Shown here: piece after piece, positions 56,338 to 64,000 of the stretch
Layout of the letters: every line of letters begins with the position of its first letter
Position numbering within the stretch: position 1 is the stretch's first letter
Source of the DNA: Streptomyces niger
GTDB lineage: Bacteria > Actinomycetota > Actinomycetes > Streptomycetales > Streptomycetaceae
Direction of reading: 5' to 3'
Assembly (NCBI RefSeq): GCF_000718305.1
Contig: NZ_JOFQ01000005.1
Location: forward strand, 248,001 to 312,000
Length of the DNA stretch: 64,000 nt
Made by a program: the position numbers and the translations under genes
Notes under the pieces: generated by a model
The model's database searches: none
Seen by the model: only the letters and a program-made list of their open reading frames with translations
What the model was told of the DNA's origin: nothing

Positions 56338-57000
56338 TCAGGCGCGTGCGGGGACTCCTGTGAGGGCCGTGACGACCGGGTCGAGGGCCTGGTTGATCTC
56401 GTCGCCGATGGAGCGGAAGAACGTGATGGGCGCGCCGTAGGGGTCGTGCACCTCGTCGGCCTCGGCGTTCGGCGCGAGGAGCCAGCCGCGCAGCGCGGCC
56501 GCCGCGCCCACCAGCGCGCGGGCGCGGGCCACCAGGCCGCCGTCGGGCAGCGCCGGGTCGGGCTCGGGCAGGGTGGCCGGATCTATGGCCTTCACCAGCC
56601 GGTTGAACTCCTTCAGGGTGAAGGTGCGCAGGCCGGCGGAGTGGCCCATGGAGATGACCTGGGCGCGGTGGTCGCGGGTGGCGGTCAGCACGAGGTCGGC
56701 GCGGATGACGTGCTCGTCCAGCAGCTCACGGCCGATGAACCCGTCGGCGTCCGCGCCGTAGTCGGCCAACACGGTGGCGGCGTGGGTCTCCATGGGGGCG
56801 CCCTCGTGGCCCCAGGTGCCGGCGCTCTCCACCACGATGCCGCTGGTCAGCTCGGTACCGAGTCTGCATTGCAGGCCATGGCGGTGCAGCCGCTCGGTGA
56901 TCGGCGAGCGGCAGACGTTGCCGGTGCTGACGTGGAGGATGCGGAAAGTGGTCCAGCCGTCCTGCGCTCCCGCTATGCCACGCCCCTGCGGGGCCATCAA
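56338..57000 (-). CDS. Low-molecular-weight protein tyrosine phosphatase-like protein lacking the nucleophile cysteine
   Basis: A 220-residue protein of the LMW-PTP/arsenate-reductase fold. The phosphate loop should be C-x5-R; here it reads S25-TGNVC-R31-SP, so the nucleophilic cysteine is serine (codon AGC). The rest of the loop (GNVCRSP) and the DPYG acid region near the C-terminus are kept. It may be inactive or a phosphate-binding sensor. Codes for translation with the Sua5 gene upstream: its ATG overlaps that stop (ATGA at 56997-57000). Confidence 0.85.
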   Translation of the reverse strand: MMAPQGRGIAGAQDGWTTFRILHVSTGNVCRSPITERLHRHGLQCRLGTELTSGIVVESAGTWGHEGAPMETHAATVLADYGADADGFIGRELLDEHVIRADLVLTATRDHRAQVISMGHSAGLRTFTLKEFNRLVKAIDPATLPEPDPALPDGGLVARARALVGAAAALRGWLLAPNAEADEVHDPYGAPITFFRSIGDEINQALDPVVTALTGVPARA

Positions 57001-57644
57001 TTGGCCACCTCGAGCTCGGGTACGACCTTGCGGAGCTCGTCGGCGTCGATCGCGCCGGCCCGCAGCAGCCGCGGGATCCTGCCGGTGACGTCGACGATGG
57101 AGGACGGCACGGCGGCCGGGGTGGGCCCGCCGTCCAGGTACACGGAGACGGAGTCGCCCAGCATCTCCTGGGCGGCGTCGCAGTCCTGCGGGGAGGGGTG
57201 GCCCGTGAGGTTGGCGCTGGAGACGGCCATCGGGCCGAACTCGGTCAGCAGCTCGATGGCGACCGGGTGCAGCGGCATCCGTACCGCGACCGTGCCGCGG
57301 GTCTCGCCCAGGTCCCAGGTCAGCGACGGCTGGTGCCGCGCGACGATGGTCAGCGCGCCGGGCCAGAAGGCGTCGACCAGCTCCCAGGCCTGCTCGGAGA
57401 AGTCGGTGACCAGGCCGTGCAGGGTGTTCGGCGACCCGACCAGAACCGGCGAGGGCATGTTGCGGCCGCGACCCTTGGCCTCCAGCAGGTCGCCGACGGC
57501 CTCCGAGCTGAAGGCGTCCGCACCGATCCCGTAAACGGTGTCGGTCGGCAGCACGACCAGCTCCCCGCGCCGGACCGCCGAGGCGGCCTCGCGCAGGCCG
57601 GTCGCGCGGTCGGTCGCGTCGCTGCAGTCGTATCGCCGTGCCAT
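56997..57644 (-). CDS. Threonylcarbamoyl-AMP synthase (Sua5/YrdC family)
   Basis: A 215-residue enzyme that makes threonylcarbamoyl-AMP for the t6A37 change of tRNAs reading ANN codons. The YrdC fold has LPTDTVYGIGADA and KGRGRNMPSPVLVG at the active site, and SSANLTGHPSP. It is a short version without the Sua5 C-terminal domain. It is next to prmC and prfA, a common translation cluster. Confidence 0.93.
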   Translation of the reverse strand: MARRYDCSDATDRATGLREAASAVRRGELVVLPTDTVYGIGADAFSSEAVGDLLEAKGRGRNMPSPVLVGSPNTLHGLVTDFSEQAWELVDAFWPGALTIVARHQPSLTWDLGETRGTVAVRMPLHPVAIELLTEFGPMAVSSANLTGHPSPQDCDAAQEMLGDSVSVYLDGGPTPAAVPSSIVDVTGRIPRLLRAGAIDADELRKVVPELEVAN

Positions 57645-57729
57645 TAGCGGGCCTCCTGGTGCGGAACGGTGGTGGGGGTGGAACGGCGCCCGGCGGCGGC
57701 CGGGGCCCGGTGGGGAACTACGGATACGG

Positions 57730-58611
57730 TCACGGCGTCGCCCTGCGGGCGGTCGCGAAGCGCGGCCGGTTGTTCAGGTCGGGGTGGTCGGCGGCGTCCG
57801 CCCAGCCGCGCTCCTCGGTGAAGATCCACGGCACCTGGCCGCCCTGGGTGTCGGCGTGCTCGATCACGACGACGCCGCCGGGCCGCAGCAGGCGGTGTGC
57901 GGTGCGCTCGATGCCACGGATGGTGTCGAGGCCGTCCTCCCCGGAGAAGAGCGCGAGCTCGGGGTCGTGGTCGCGCGCCTCCGGTGCCACGTGCTCCCAC
58001 TCGGTCAGCGGGATGTACGGGGGGTTGGAGACGACCAGGTCGACCTGGCCGTCCAGCTCGGGGAGCGCGGTCAGCGCGTCGCCCTGATGGAGAACGACGC
58101 GGGACCCCTCGACGTTCTTGCGTGTCCACACCAGGGCGTCCTCGGACAGCTCCACGGCGTGCACCCGCGAGCGCGGGACCTCCTGGGCGAGCGCCAGCGC
58201 GATGGCGCCGGAGCCGGTGCACAGGTCCACGATGAGCGGCTCGACGACGTCCATCGCGCGGACGGCGTCTATCGCCCAGCCCACCACCGACTCGGTCTCC
58301 GGCCGGGGGACGAACACCCCGGGGCCGACGTGCAGTTCGAGGTACCGGAAGAAGGCGCGCCCGGTGATGTGCTGGAGCGGCTCGCGGGCCTCGCGGCGCG
58401 CGATCGCCTCCCAGTACCGGGCGTCGAAGTCCGCGTCGCCCACCATGTGCAGCTGGGACCGCTTCACGCCGTGCACGTGGGCGGCGAGCTCCTCGGCGTC
58501 GAAGCGGGGCGAGGGCACGCCGGCGTCGGCCAGCCGCTGGGTCGCCTGGGCCACCTCGGCGAGCAGCACAGACCGGGCCTTGGGGGCGCGCCCCCCGGGA
58601 GACTGCTGCAC
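57730..58611 (-). CDS. prmC: Release-factor glutamine N5-methyltransferase
   Basis: A 293-residue SAM-dependent enzyme that methylates the glutamine of the GGQ motif in release factors. The SAM site is LIVDLCTGSGAIAL and the catalytic NPPY is in LVVSNPPYIPLTEWE. It starts at GTG 58611 with GGAGG upstream, 67 bp after prfA. This pairing with prfA is widespread. Confidence 0.95.
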   Translation of the reverse strand: MQQSPGGRAPKARSVLLAEVAQATQRLADAGVPSPRFDAEELAAHVHGVKRSQLHMVGDADFDARYWEAIARREAREPLQHITGRAFFRYLELHVGPGVFVPRPETESVVGWAIDAVRAMDVVEPLIVDLCTGSGAIALALAQEVPRSRVHAVELSEDALVWTRKNVEGSRVVLHQGDALTALPELDGQVDLVVSNPPYIPLTEWEHVAPEARDHDPELALFSGEDGLDTIRGIERTAHRLLRPGGVVVIEHADTQGGQVPWIFTEERGWADAADHPDLNNRPRFATARRATP

Positions 58612-58678
58612 TGGTCCTCCAGCCGGTACGTACTTCGGTCGTGCGGTGCGGGGCGGGCGCCGGACGCCCGCCCGCGGC

Positions 58679-59749
58679 TTACTGGGCGGCGGCGAGCTTG
58701 GCCGCCGAGTCGGCGTCCACGCAGGCCTGGATGACCGGGTCGAGCTCGCCGTCGAGCACCTGGTCCAAGTTGTACGCCTTGAAGCCCACCCGGTGGTCGG
58801 AGATCCGGTTTTCCGGGAAGTTGTATGTCCGGATGCGCTCGGAGCGGTCGACCGTGCGTACCTGGCTGCGGCGGGCGTCCGACGCCTCCCGCTCGGCCTC
58901 CTCCTGCGCGGCGGCGAGCAGCCGGGAGCGCAGGATGCGGAGCGCCTGCTCCTTGTTCTGCAGCTGGCTCTTCTCGTTCTGGCAGGAGACGACGATGCCG
59001 GTGGGCAGGTGGGTGATGCGCACCGCGGAGTCGGTGGTGTTGACCGACTGGCCGCCGGGGCCCGAGGAGCGGTAGACGTCGATCCGCAGGTCGTTCGGGC
59101 CGATCTCGACCTCGACCTCCTCGGCCTCGGGCGTGACGAGCACGCCGGCGGCGGAGGTGTGGATCCGGCCCTGGGACTCGGTGGCGGGCACGCGCTGCAC
59201 GCGGTGCACCCCGCCCTCGTACTTCAGGCGGGCCCACACGCCCTGGCCGGGCTCGATCTGCCCCTTGGTCTTCACGGCGACCTGGACGTCCTTGTAGCCG
59301 CCGAGGTCGGACTCGTTGGCTTCGAGGATCTCGGTCTTCCAGCCGAGGCGCTCGGCGTAGCGCAGGTACATCCGCAGCAGGTCGCCGGCGAACAGCGCGG
59401 ACTCCTCGCCGCCCTCGCCGGCCTTGACCTCCAGGATCACGTCCTTGTCGTCGCTGGGGTCGCGGGGGACGAGCAGCAGCCGCAGCTTGTCGGTCAGCTC
59501 CTCGCGGCGGACCTCCCCCTCCTTGACCTCGTCGGCGAAGTCGGGGTCGTCGGCGGCCAGTTCCCGGGCCGTCTCGATGTCGTCCCCGGTCTGCTTCCAG
59601 GCGCGGTACGTGGCGATGATCGGGGTCAGTTCGGCGTAACGCTTGTTGAGCCGCATCGCCTCGCGCTGGTCGGCGTGGACCGCGGGGTCGGCGAGCCGCT
59701 TCTCGAGGTCGGCGTGTTCGCCGATCAGTTCCTCGACCGCCTCGAACAT
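58679..59749 (-). CDS. prfA: Peptide chain release factor 1
   Basis: A 356-residue factor that ends translation at UAA and UAG. The codon-reading PxT is PAT in [13 protein letters not shown] is in [14 protein letters not shown]. The N-terminal helical domain begins [19 protein letters not shown]. Preceded by rpmE and a hairpin, followed by prmC. Confidence 0.97.
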   Translation of the reverse strand: MFEAVEELIGEHADLEKRLADPAVHADQREAMRLNKRYAELTPIIATYRAWKQTGDDIETARELAADDPDFADEVKEGEVRREELTDKLRLLLVPRDPSDDKDVILEVKAGEGGEESALFAGDLLRMYLRYAERLGWKTEILEANESDLGGYKDVQVAVKTKGQIEPGQGVWARLKYEGGVHRVQRVPATESQGRIHTSAAGVLVTPEAEEVEVEIGPNDLRIDVYRSSGPGGQSVNTTDSAVRITHLPTGIVVSCQNEKSQLQNKEQALRILRSRLLAAAQEEAEREASDARRSQVRTVDRSERIRTYNFPENRISDHRVGFKAYNLDQVLDGELDPVIQACVDADSAAKLAAAQ

Positions 59750-59825
59750 CGTGGTGTTCCTCTGCTGGCTGGAATGTACCGGGGGCGCCCGCGGCCGGCG
59801 GGCCGGCGGGCCATTGACGGCAAAA

Positions 59826-59869
59826 CGCCGGTCCGGTCGCCCCTGCGCAGGGGCGACCGAGAACCGGCG
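59826..59869 (-). terminator. Palindromic hairpin between rpmE and prfA
   Basis: A perfect 12-bp stem at 59835-59858 (GGTCGCCCCTGC and complement) inside an outer CGCCGGT/ACCGGCG stem at 59826-59832 and 59863-59869. It is just after rpmE and should terminate it or lower prfA transcription. Confidence 0.75.
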
Positions 59870-59881
59870 CCTTGTGGGTCG

Positions 59882-60106
59882 CTACTTCTTGCCGGACCCG
59901 GCGTTCTTGCCGAAGCGGGCCTCGAAGCGGGCCACACGGCCACCGGTGTCGAGGATCTTCTGCTTGCCCGTGTAGAACGGGTGGCACTCGGAGCAGACGT
60001 CGGCACGGATGGTGCCGCCGGCCACGGTGCTACGGGTGGTGAACTCGGCGCCGCAGGTGCAGCTGACCTGCGTCTCGACGTACTCGGGGTGGATGTCGCG
60101 CTTCAA
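59882..60106 (-). CDS. rpmE: Ribosomal protein L31, zinc-containing form
   Basis: A 74-residue large-subunit protein. Zinc ligands are C16, C18, C37 and C40 (SCTCG and [15 protein letters not shown]), the zinc-binding C+ type. The start codon is TTG at 60106, supported by AGGAG six bases ahead and the known family start KRDIHPEY. In Streptomyces the zinc-free paralogue is controlled by Zur elsewhere. Confidence 0.96.
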   Translation of the reverse strand: MKRDIHPEYVETQVSCTCGAEFTTRSTVAGGTIRADVCSECHPFYTGKQKILDTGGRVARFEARFGKNAGSGKK

Positions 60107-60254
60107 GGGATTCTCCTATGTATCGGGAGGGCACCGGGTCGTGCTCGCGGGATGCGTCACGTGAACCGGGGCCGACGATCCAGTTTGCCAGTACTGGCCG
60201 CATCTCCCCAAACCGGGGGGCGGCTGCCGTTATTCCCCGCCCGGAAGCGGGCCG

Positions 60255-60270
60255 GGGGCGGCGCCGCCCC
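60255..60270 (-). terminator. Hairpin after the LCP gene
   Basis: GGGGCGGCGCCGCCCC is a perfect 16-nt palindrome, 4 bp after the LCP stop. Further G/C runs on the left can extend it. It sits between the LCP gene and rpmE. Confidence 0.5.
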
Positions 60271-60273
60271 GTC

Positions 60274-61398
60274 TCACCGTACGTAGTCGGACGTGCCGCC
60301 CTTGTCGCCGGCCGAGTCCTTCAGGGCCGACTTCGGGATGGCCCGGTCCTCCCGCAGCGCCTTCCAGACCTGCTTGTTCTGGGCTTCCAGCGGCAGCACC
60401 CGGTTGGGGTTGTTCGGGTCGTACGTCACCGGCAGCGTGGCCATGTTGATGTGGTTCGAGCCGATGCCGCCGAGGTCCTTGGCCAGGCCGACCAGCGCAT
60501 TGACCGAGTTCAGCTGGGTGTCGGTGGTGATCGCCTTGGTGGCGGTGTCCCCGATGTCGTACAGCTTCGTGGGCTGGGACAGCACCCCGACGTCCTTGAC
60601 CTGGTCCATCAGCGCCTTGATGAAGGTCTGCTGCAGCTGGATGCGGCCCAGGTCACTGCCGTCGCCGCCGGGCACGCCGTGCCGGGTGCGGACCAGGCCG
60701 AGGGCCTGCTCGCCGCCCAGGGTGTGGGTGCCGGGGTCCAGGTCGAGGTGGCTGTCCGGGTCGTGGATCGCCTTCTTCGTCGTGATGTCGACGCCGCCGA
60801 GGGCGTCGATCAGCTTCTTGAAGCCGCTGAAGTCGACCTCGACGAAATGGTCCATACGGATGCCACTCATGGACTCCACCGTCTTGACGGCACAGGCCGG
60901 GCCGCCGACCTCGTACGCGGTGTTGAACATGACGTGCTGCGCGCCCGGGGCCTGCTTGCCGCCCTTGGTGCACGAGGGCCGCGAGATCAGCGTGTCCCGG
61001 GGGATGGAGACCACGCTGGCCTTCTTGTGGCCCTTGTAGACGTGCACCACCATCGCCGTGTCGGAGCGGGCCCCGCCCTCGTCGGCGCCGTACTTGGCGT
61101 TGTCCCCGGCCCGGGAGTCCGAGCCGAGCACCAGGATGTCCATCGACCCGTTGTCGACGTCGTCCGGGCGGTCGCCGCCCAGTGCCGCGTCGATGTCGAC
61201 GCCCTTGAGGTTGCCGTCGAGCTGGTAGTAGACGAAGCCGAGCCCCGCGCCGCCCAGCAGCACGCAGCTCACCAGCGCGCAGAGTGTGATCGTCAGCGCC
61301 CTGCGGCGCCTCGTGGGTCCCTTGCGCCGGCGGCCGGTGGCGCGTATGCCGCGGGAACGGCTCTCGGCCGTCCGCGCGGCCCTGCTGCTGTCCGCCAT
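60274..61398 (-). CDS. LytR-CpsA-Psr (LCP) family glycopolymer ligase
   Basis: A 374-residue protein: short basic cytoplasmic N-terminus, one membrane helix about 34-58, then the extracytoplasmic LCP domain with LVLGSDSRAGDNA, RSDTAMVVHV, VVSIPRDTLI and VRTRHGVPGGDGSDLGR. LCP enzymes attach wall polymers such as teichoic acid to peptidoglycan. The MraY/WecA-family gene in this window could make the lipid-linked start of such a polymer. Confidence 0.93.
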   Translation of the reverse strand: MADSSRAARTAESRSRGIRATGRRRKGPTRRRRALTITLCALVSCVLLGGAGLGFVYYQLDGNLKGVDIDAALGGDRPDDVDNGSMDILVLGSDSRAGDNAKYGADEGGARSDTAMVVHVYKGHKKASVVSIPRDTLISRPSCTKGGKQAPGAQHVMFNTAYEVGGPACAVKTVESMSGIRMDHFVEVDFSGFKKLIDALGGVDITTKKAIHDPDSHLDLDPGTHTLGGEQALGLVRTRHGVPGGDGSDLGRIQLQQTFIKALMDQVKDVGVLSQPTKLYDIGDTATKAITTDTQLNSVNALVGLAKDLGGIGSNHINMATLPVTYDPNNPNRVLPLEAQNKQVWKALREDRAIPKSALKDSAGDKGGTSDYVR

Positions 61399-61793
61399 CT
61401 CTCCTCAGTCCTTGCTGCTCGGCTGGCCTCTCCGTACCCGGCTGTCACGTCCTCTCACCGGTGGTGGTTCGCACCTAGTCAGACGGGAGGCATTCGGGAA
61501 GGGTTGCACAGACGGCCGGGCCGGCCGGGCGGCTCCGGACGGGCGTGCCGGGCCCGGGGCACAACTGTTCGCCCCTCGCTCACCAGGGCTTTTGTCCGGT
61601 CTGTCGGAGGCGGTACGGGACGTTTGCGGACGTTGGGGCTGTGCGGAAGGTCTCAGCGCGCGGCCCTCGTGCGGCCACGGAACGCGGCATGCGTCACAGC
61701 ATTTTCACGGCGCGGACGCGGCGCCGAGGCACGACGAAGCCCTCCCCGTCACCGGTGGGACGGGGAGGGCTTCGTTCGACGGTGCCGGGGGCG
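61399..61793 (-). other. 395-bp gap between rho and the LCP gene
   Basis: No gene is supported here. It holds the rho terminator at 61735-61774 and presumably the LCP promoter nearer 61400-61500. The rest (about 61500-61730) shows no clear structure or coding bias. Confidence 0.5.
61735..61774 (-). terminator. 16-bp perfect hairpin after rho
   Basis: CGAAGCCCTCCCCGTC pairs fully with GACGGGGAGGGCTTCG around the loop ACCGGTGG, 19 bp after the rho stop on the minus strand. A strong intrinsic terminator for the gene of the termination factor. Confidence 0.85.
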
Positions 61794-63887
61794 TCAGTCG
61801 TTGCCGTTGCCCGGGGTCGGCGTCGTCTTCTGGATCTGCAGCAGGAACTCCGCGTTGGACTTCGTCTGCTTCATCTTGTCCAGCAGCAGCTCGATGGCCT
61901 GCTGCTGGTCCAGGGCGTGCAGCACCCGGCGCAGCTTCCACACGATCGAGAGCTCGTCGCTGGACATCAGGATCTCTTCCTTACGCGTACCGGACGCGTC
62001 CACGTCCACCGCGGGGAAGATGCGCTTGTCCGCGAGCTTCCGGTCGAGCTTGAGCTCCATGTTGCCGGTGCCCTTGAACTCCTCGAAGATCACCTCGTCC
62101 ATCCGCGAGCCGGTCTCGACCAGCGCGGTGGCCAGGATGGTCAGCGAGCCGCCGTCCTCGATGTTGCGCGCCGCGCCGAAGAAGCGCTTCGGCGGGTACA
62201 GCGCGGTCGAGTCGACACCACCGGACAGGATGCGGCCGGAGGCGGGCGCCGCGAGGTTGTACGCGCGGCCCAGACGGGTGATCGAGTCCAGCAGGACGAC
62301 GACGTCGTGGCCCAGCTCCACCAGGCGCTTCGCGCGCTCGATGGCGAGCTCGGCGACGGTGGTGTGGTCCTCGGCCGGGCGGTCGAAGGTCGAGGAGATG
62401 ACCTCGCCCTTGACCGACCGCTGCATGTCGGTGACCTCTTCCGGACGCTCGTCGACGAGGACGACCATCAGGTGGCACTCGGGGTTGTTGCGGGTGATCG
62501 CGTTGGCGACCGCCTGCATGATCATGGTCTTACCGGTCTTCGGCGGGGCCACGATCAGACCGCGCTGGCCCTTACCGATGGGCGACACGAGGTCGATGAT
62601 GCGGGTGGTCAGCTGACCGGCCTCGCCCTCAAGGCGCAGCCGCTCCTGCGGGTACAGGGGGGTCAGCTTGCCGAACTCCGGGCGGCCGCGGCCCTGTTCG
62701 GGGGCGACGGAGTTGACGGAGTCCAGCCGCACCAGCGCGTTGAACTTCTCGCGGCGCTCGCCCTCGCGGGGCTGGCGGACCGCACCGGTGACGTGGTCAC
62801 CCTTGCGGAGGCCGTTCTTGCGTACCTGCGCGAGCGAGACGTACACGTCGTTCGGGCCGGGCAGGTAGCCGGAGGTCCGGATGAACGCGTAGTTGTCGAG
62901 GATGTCCAGGATGCCCGCGACGGGGATCAGGACGTCGTCCTCGGCGACCTGCGGCTCGGCGCCGAAGTCGTCACGGCCGCGCCGGCCACGGCGGTCGCGG
63001 TACCGGCCCCGGCGACCGCGGCGGCCGCCCTGGCCGTCGTCGTCGAAGTCGTCCTGGCGGTTGCCACCGCCGCCGCCCTGCTGCTGACGGTTGCCACCGC
63101 CCTGCTGGCCGCCGCCGTCGTTGCCGTCGTTGTTCTTGCGGCGGTCACGGTCGCGGTCGCGGCCGCCGCGGCGGTCGCCCTTCTGGCCGCGGTCCTGACG
63201 GTCGCCGCGGTCCTGGCGGTCACCCCGCTCCTGACGGCCCTCGCCGCCCTTGCGGCCCTCGCCGTCCTGGCCGGAGCCGTCCTTGACCTCGGTCTTCGGC
63301 TCGGCCTTGGCCTCGCCGCGAGATCCGTCCTTGGCCTCACCGGCGGCGGACTCGGGGCTGCCGGCCGCTGCAGTGGCGCGGCGCCGGCGGCGCTCGCCGG
63401 CCGGCTGCTCGTCGCCGGCGCCCTGGCCGGGAATCTCGATCTGCTGCTGGCCGCCGGCGGTGTCCGCGGCCTGCCCCACCTTATCGGCCTTGTCGGCCTT
63501 CTCGGCCTTGGCGGGCTTCTCGGCGGTCTTCTCCGCCGCCTCGCCGGTACGGGCCTTGGAGGTGGCCCGGCGCTTCGGCTTGGTCTCGGCGGGGGCCTCG
63601 GCAGGCGCGTCGGCGGTCTTGGCCGCGCCGGCCCCGCCGGCGGCCTGCTTCTCCTTGATGACCTCGATGAGCTGGCTCTTACGCATCCGCGCGGTGCCCT
63701 TGATTCCGAGGCCGGAGGCTACCTGCTGCAGCTCGGCCAGGACCATGCCCTCGAGGCCGGTGCCGGAACGGCGTCGCCGCGAGGCACCAGAGGCGGCCCC
63801 GGTGGCAGGCGCGGCGGGAGCGTCCGTGGCGGGCGCTGCGGCATCGCCATCGGTGCGTACGCCCATCAGATCGGTGGTGTCGCTCAC
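61794..63887 (-). CDS. rho: Transcription termination factor Rho with long Arg/Gly insert
   Basis: A 697-residue hexameric helicase that ends transcripts. Rho_N domain about 45-95 ([15 protein letters not shown]), then a disordered region of about 240 residues rich in Arg, Gly, Asp, Asn and Gln (for example [16 protein letters not shown]), the OSB RNA domain ([20 protein letters not shown]), and the ATPase with Walker [13 protein letters not shown] and arginine-finger area. The insert is typical of actinobacterial Rho and helps with GC-rich RNA. GTG 63887 has AAGGA upstream; an ATG further up is less likely. Upstream 113 bp to the window edge hold its leader. Confidence 0.96.
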   Translation of the reverse strand: MSDTTDLMGVRTDGDAAAPATDAPAAPATGAASGASRRRRSGTGLEGMVLAELQQVASGLGIKGTARMRKSQLIEVIKEKQAAGGAGAAKTADAPAEAPAETKPKRRATSKARTGEAAEKTAEKPAKAEKADKADKVGQAADTAGGQQQIEIPGQGAGDEQPAGERRRRRATAAAGSPESAAGEAKDGSRGEAKAEPKTEVKDGSGQDGEGRKGGEGRQERGDRQDRGDRQDRGQKGDRRGGRDRDRDRRKNNDGNDGGGQQGGGNRQQQGGGGGNRQDDFDDDGQGGRRGRRGRYRDRRGRRGRDDFGAEPQVAEDDVLIPVAGILDILDNYAFIRTSGYLPGPNDVYVSLAQVRKNGLRKGDHVTGAVRQPREGERREKFNALVRLDSVNSVAPEQGRGRPEFGKLTPLYPQERLRLEGEAGQLTTRIIDLVSPIGKGQRGLIVAPPKTGKTMIMQAVANAITRNNPECHLMVVLVDERPEEVTDMQRSVKGEVISSTFDRPAEDHTTVAELAIERAKRLVELGHDVVVLLDSITRLGRAYNLAAPASGRILSGGVDSTALYPPKRFFGAARNIEDGGSLTILATALVETGSRMDEVIFEEFKGTGNMELKLDRKLADKRIFPAVDVDASGTRKEEILMSSDELSIVWKLRRVLHALDQQQAIELLLDKMKQTKSNAEFLLQIQKTTPTPGNGND

Positions 63888-64000
63888 GAAGGGTCCTTCC
63901 CTGGAGCGGGCGTCGGCCTGTCTGGCTCGGCGACCGGTTGTGCTGTCCGACCGCGGTCCCTCGACATTCACGGGCCGGGCCGGGGCGGTGGTCCCGCCGG

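Overview
This is high-GC chromosomal DNA with Streptomyces-type gene content and codon use, almost certainly from a Streptomyces species or a close relative. Gene order and protein sequences match the conserved core region that carries scy-filP, nucS, the atp operon, prfA and rho. I see no insertion sequence, prophage, CRISPR array, rRNA or tRNA. About 64 protein genes are supported, plus intergenic hairpins and candidate operators. Orthologue names come from remembered family sequences and synteny, not from a search.

Layout. 1-6.8 kb: the 5' part of a thioredoxin-like co-chaperone gene, a TetR regulator with a palindromic operator, then a divergent block. Its minus-strand arm is a MurG paralogue translationally coupled to a LegB-like nucleotide-sugar 4,6-dehydratase. 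Its plus-strand arm is an OmpR-type two-component system. A secreted alpha/beta hydrolase follows. 6.9-20.3 kb: isobutyryl-CoA mutase large subunit, an acyl-CoA dehydrogenase-like protein, two DUF3817 membrane proteins, MarR and thiamine-binding proteins, three tandem AIM24 genes, an AbsC-like MarR regulator, a second two-component system beside a PepSY protein, then MeaB, thiolase and methylmalonyl-CoA epimerase. 20.5-31.4 kb: the polar-growth coiled-coil proteins Scy and FilP, followed by two ABC exporter-type modules. 31.4-45 kb: small conserved actinobacterial proteins, a flavin oxidoreductase, the mismatch-repair nuclease NucS, a membrane-anchored STAND-like ATPase, a STAS protein, hydroxybutyryl-CoA dehydrogenase, a TetR/ABC pair, a cobalamin adenosyltransferase and a NarL-type two-component system whose kinase has a TTA codon. 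45.1-53.1 kb: the complete atpIBEFHAGDC operon on the minus strand, with a Rex-like operator upstream. 53.4-64 kb: a MraY-family transferase, SHMT, a LMW-PTP-like protein lacking its nucleophilic cysteine, threonylcarbamoyl-AMP synthase, PrmC, RF1, L31, an LCP ligase and Rho.

How the genes fit together. The B12-dependent acyl-CoA genes (IcmA, MeaB, epimerase, cobalamin adenosyltransferase, thiolase, hydroxyacyl-CoA dehydrogenase) belong to one metabolic theme of short branched and odd-chain acyl-CoA interconversion. prfA, prmC, the Sua5 gene and rpmE form a translation cluster. Scy and FilP organise the hyphal tip.

The most promising undescribed system is the regulated MurG2/LegB-like/two-component block at 1.3-5.7 kb, which I read as a possible inducible pathway for altering the sugar of lipid II.
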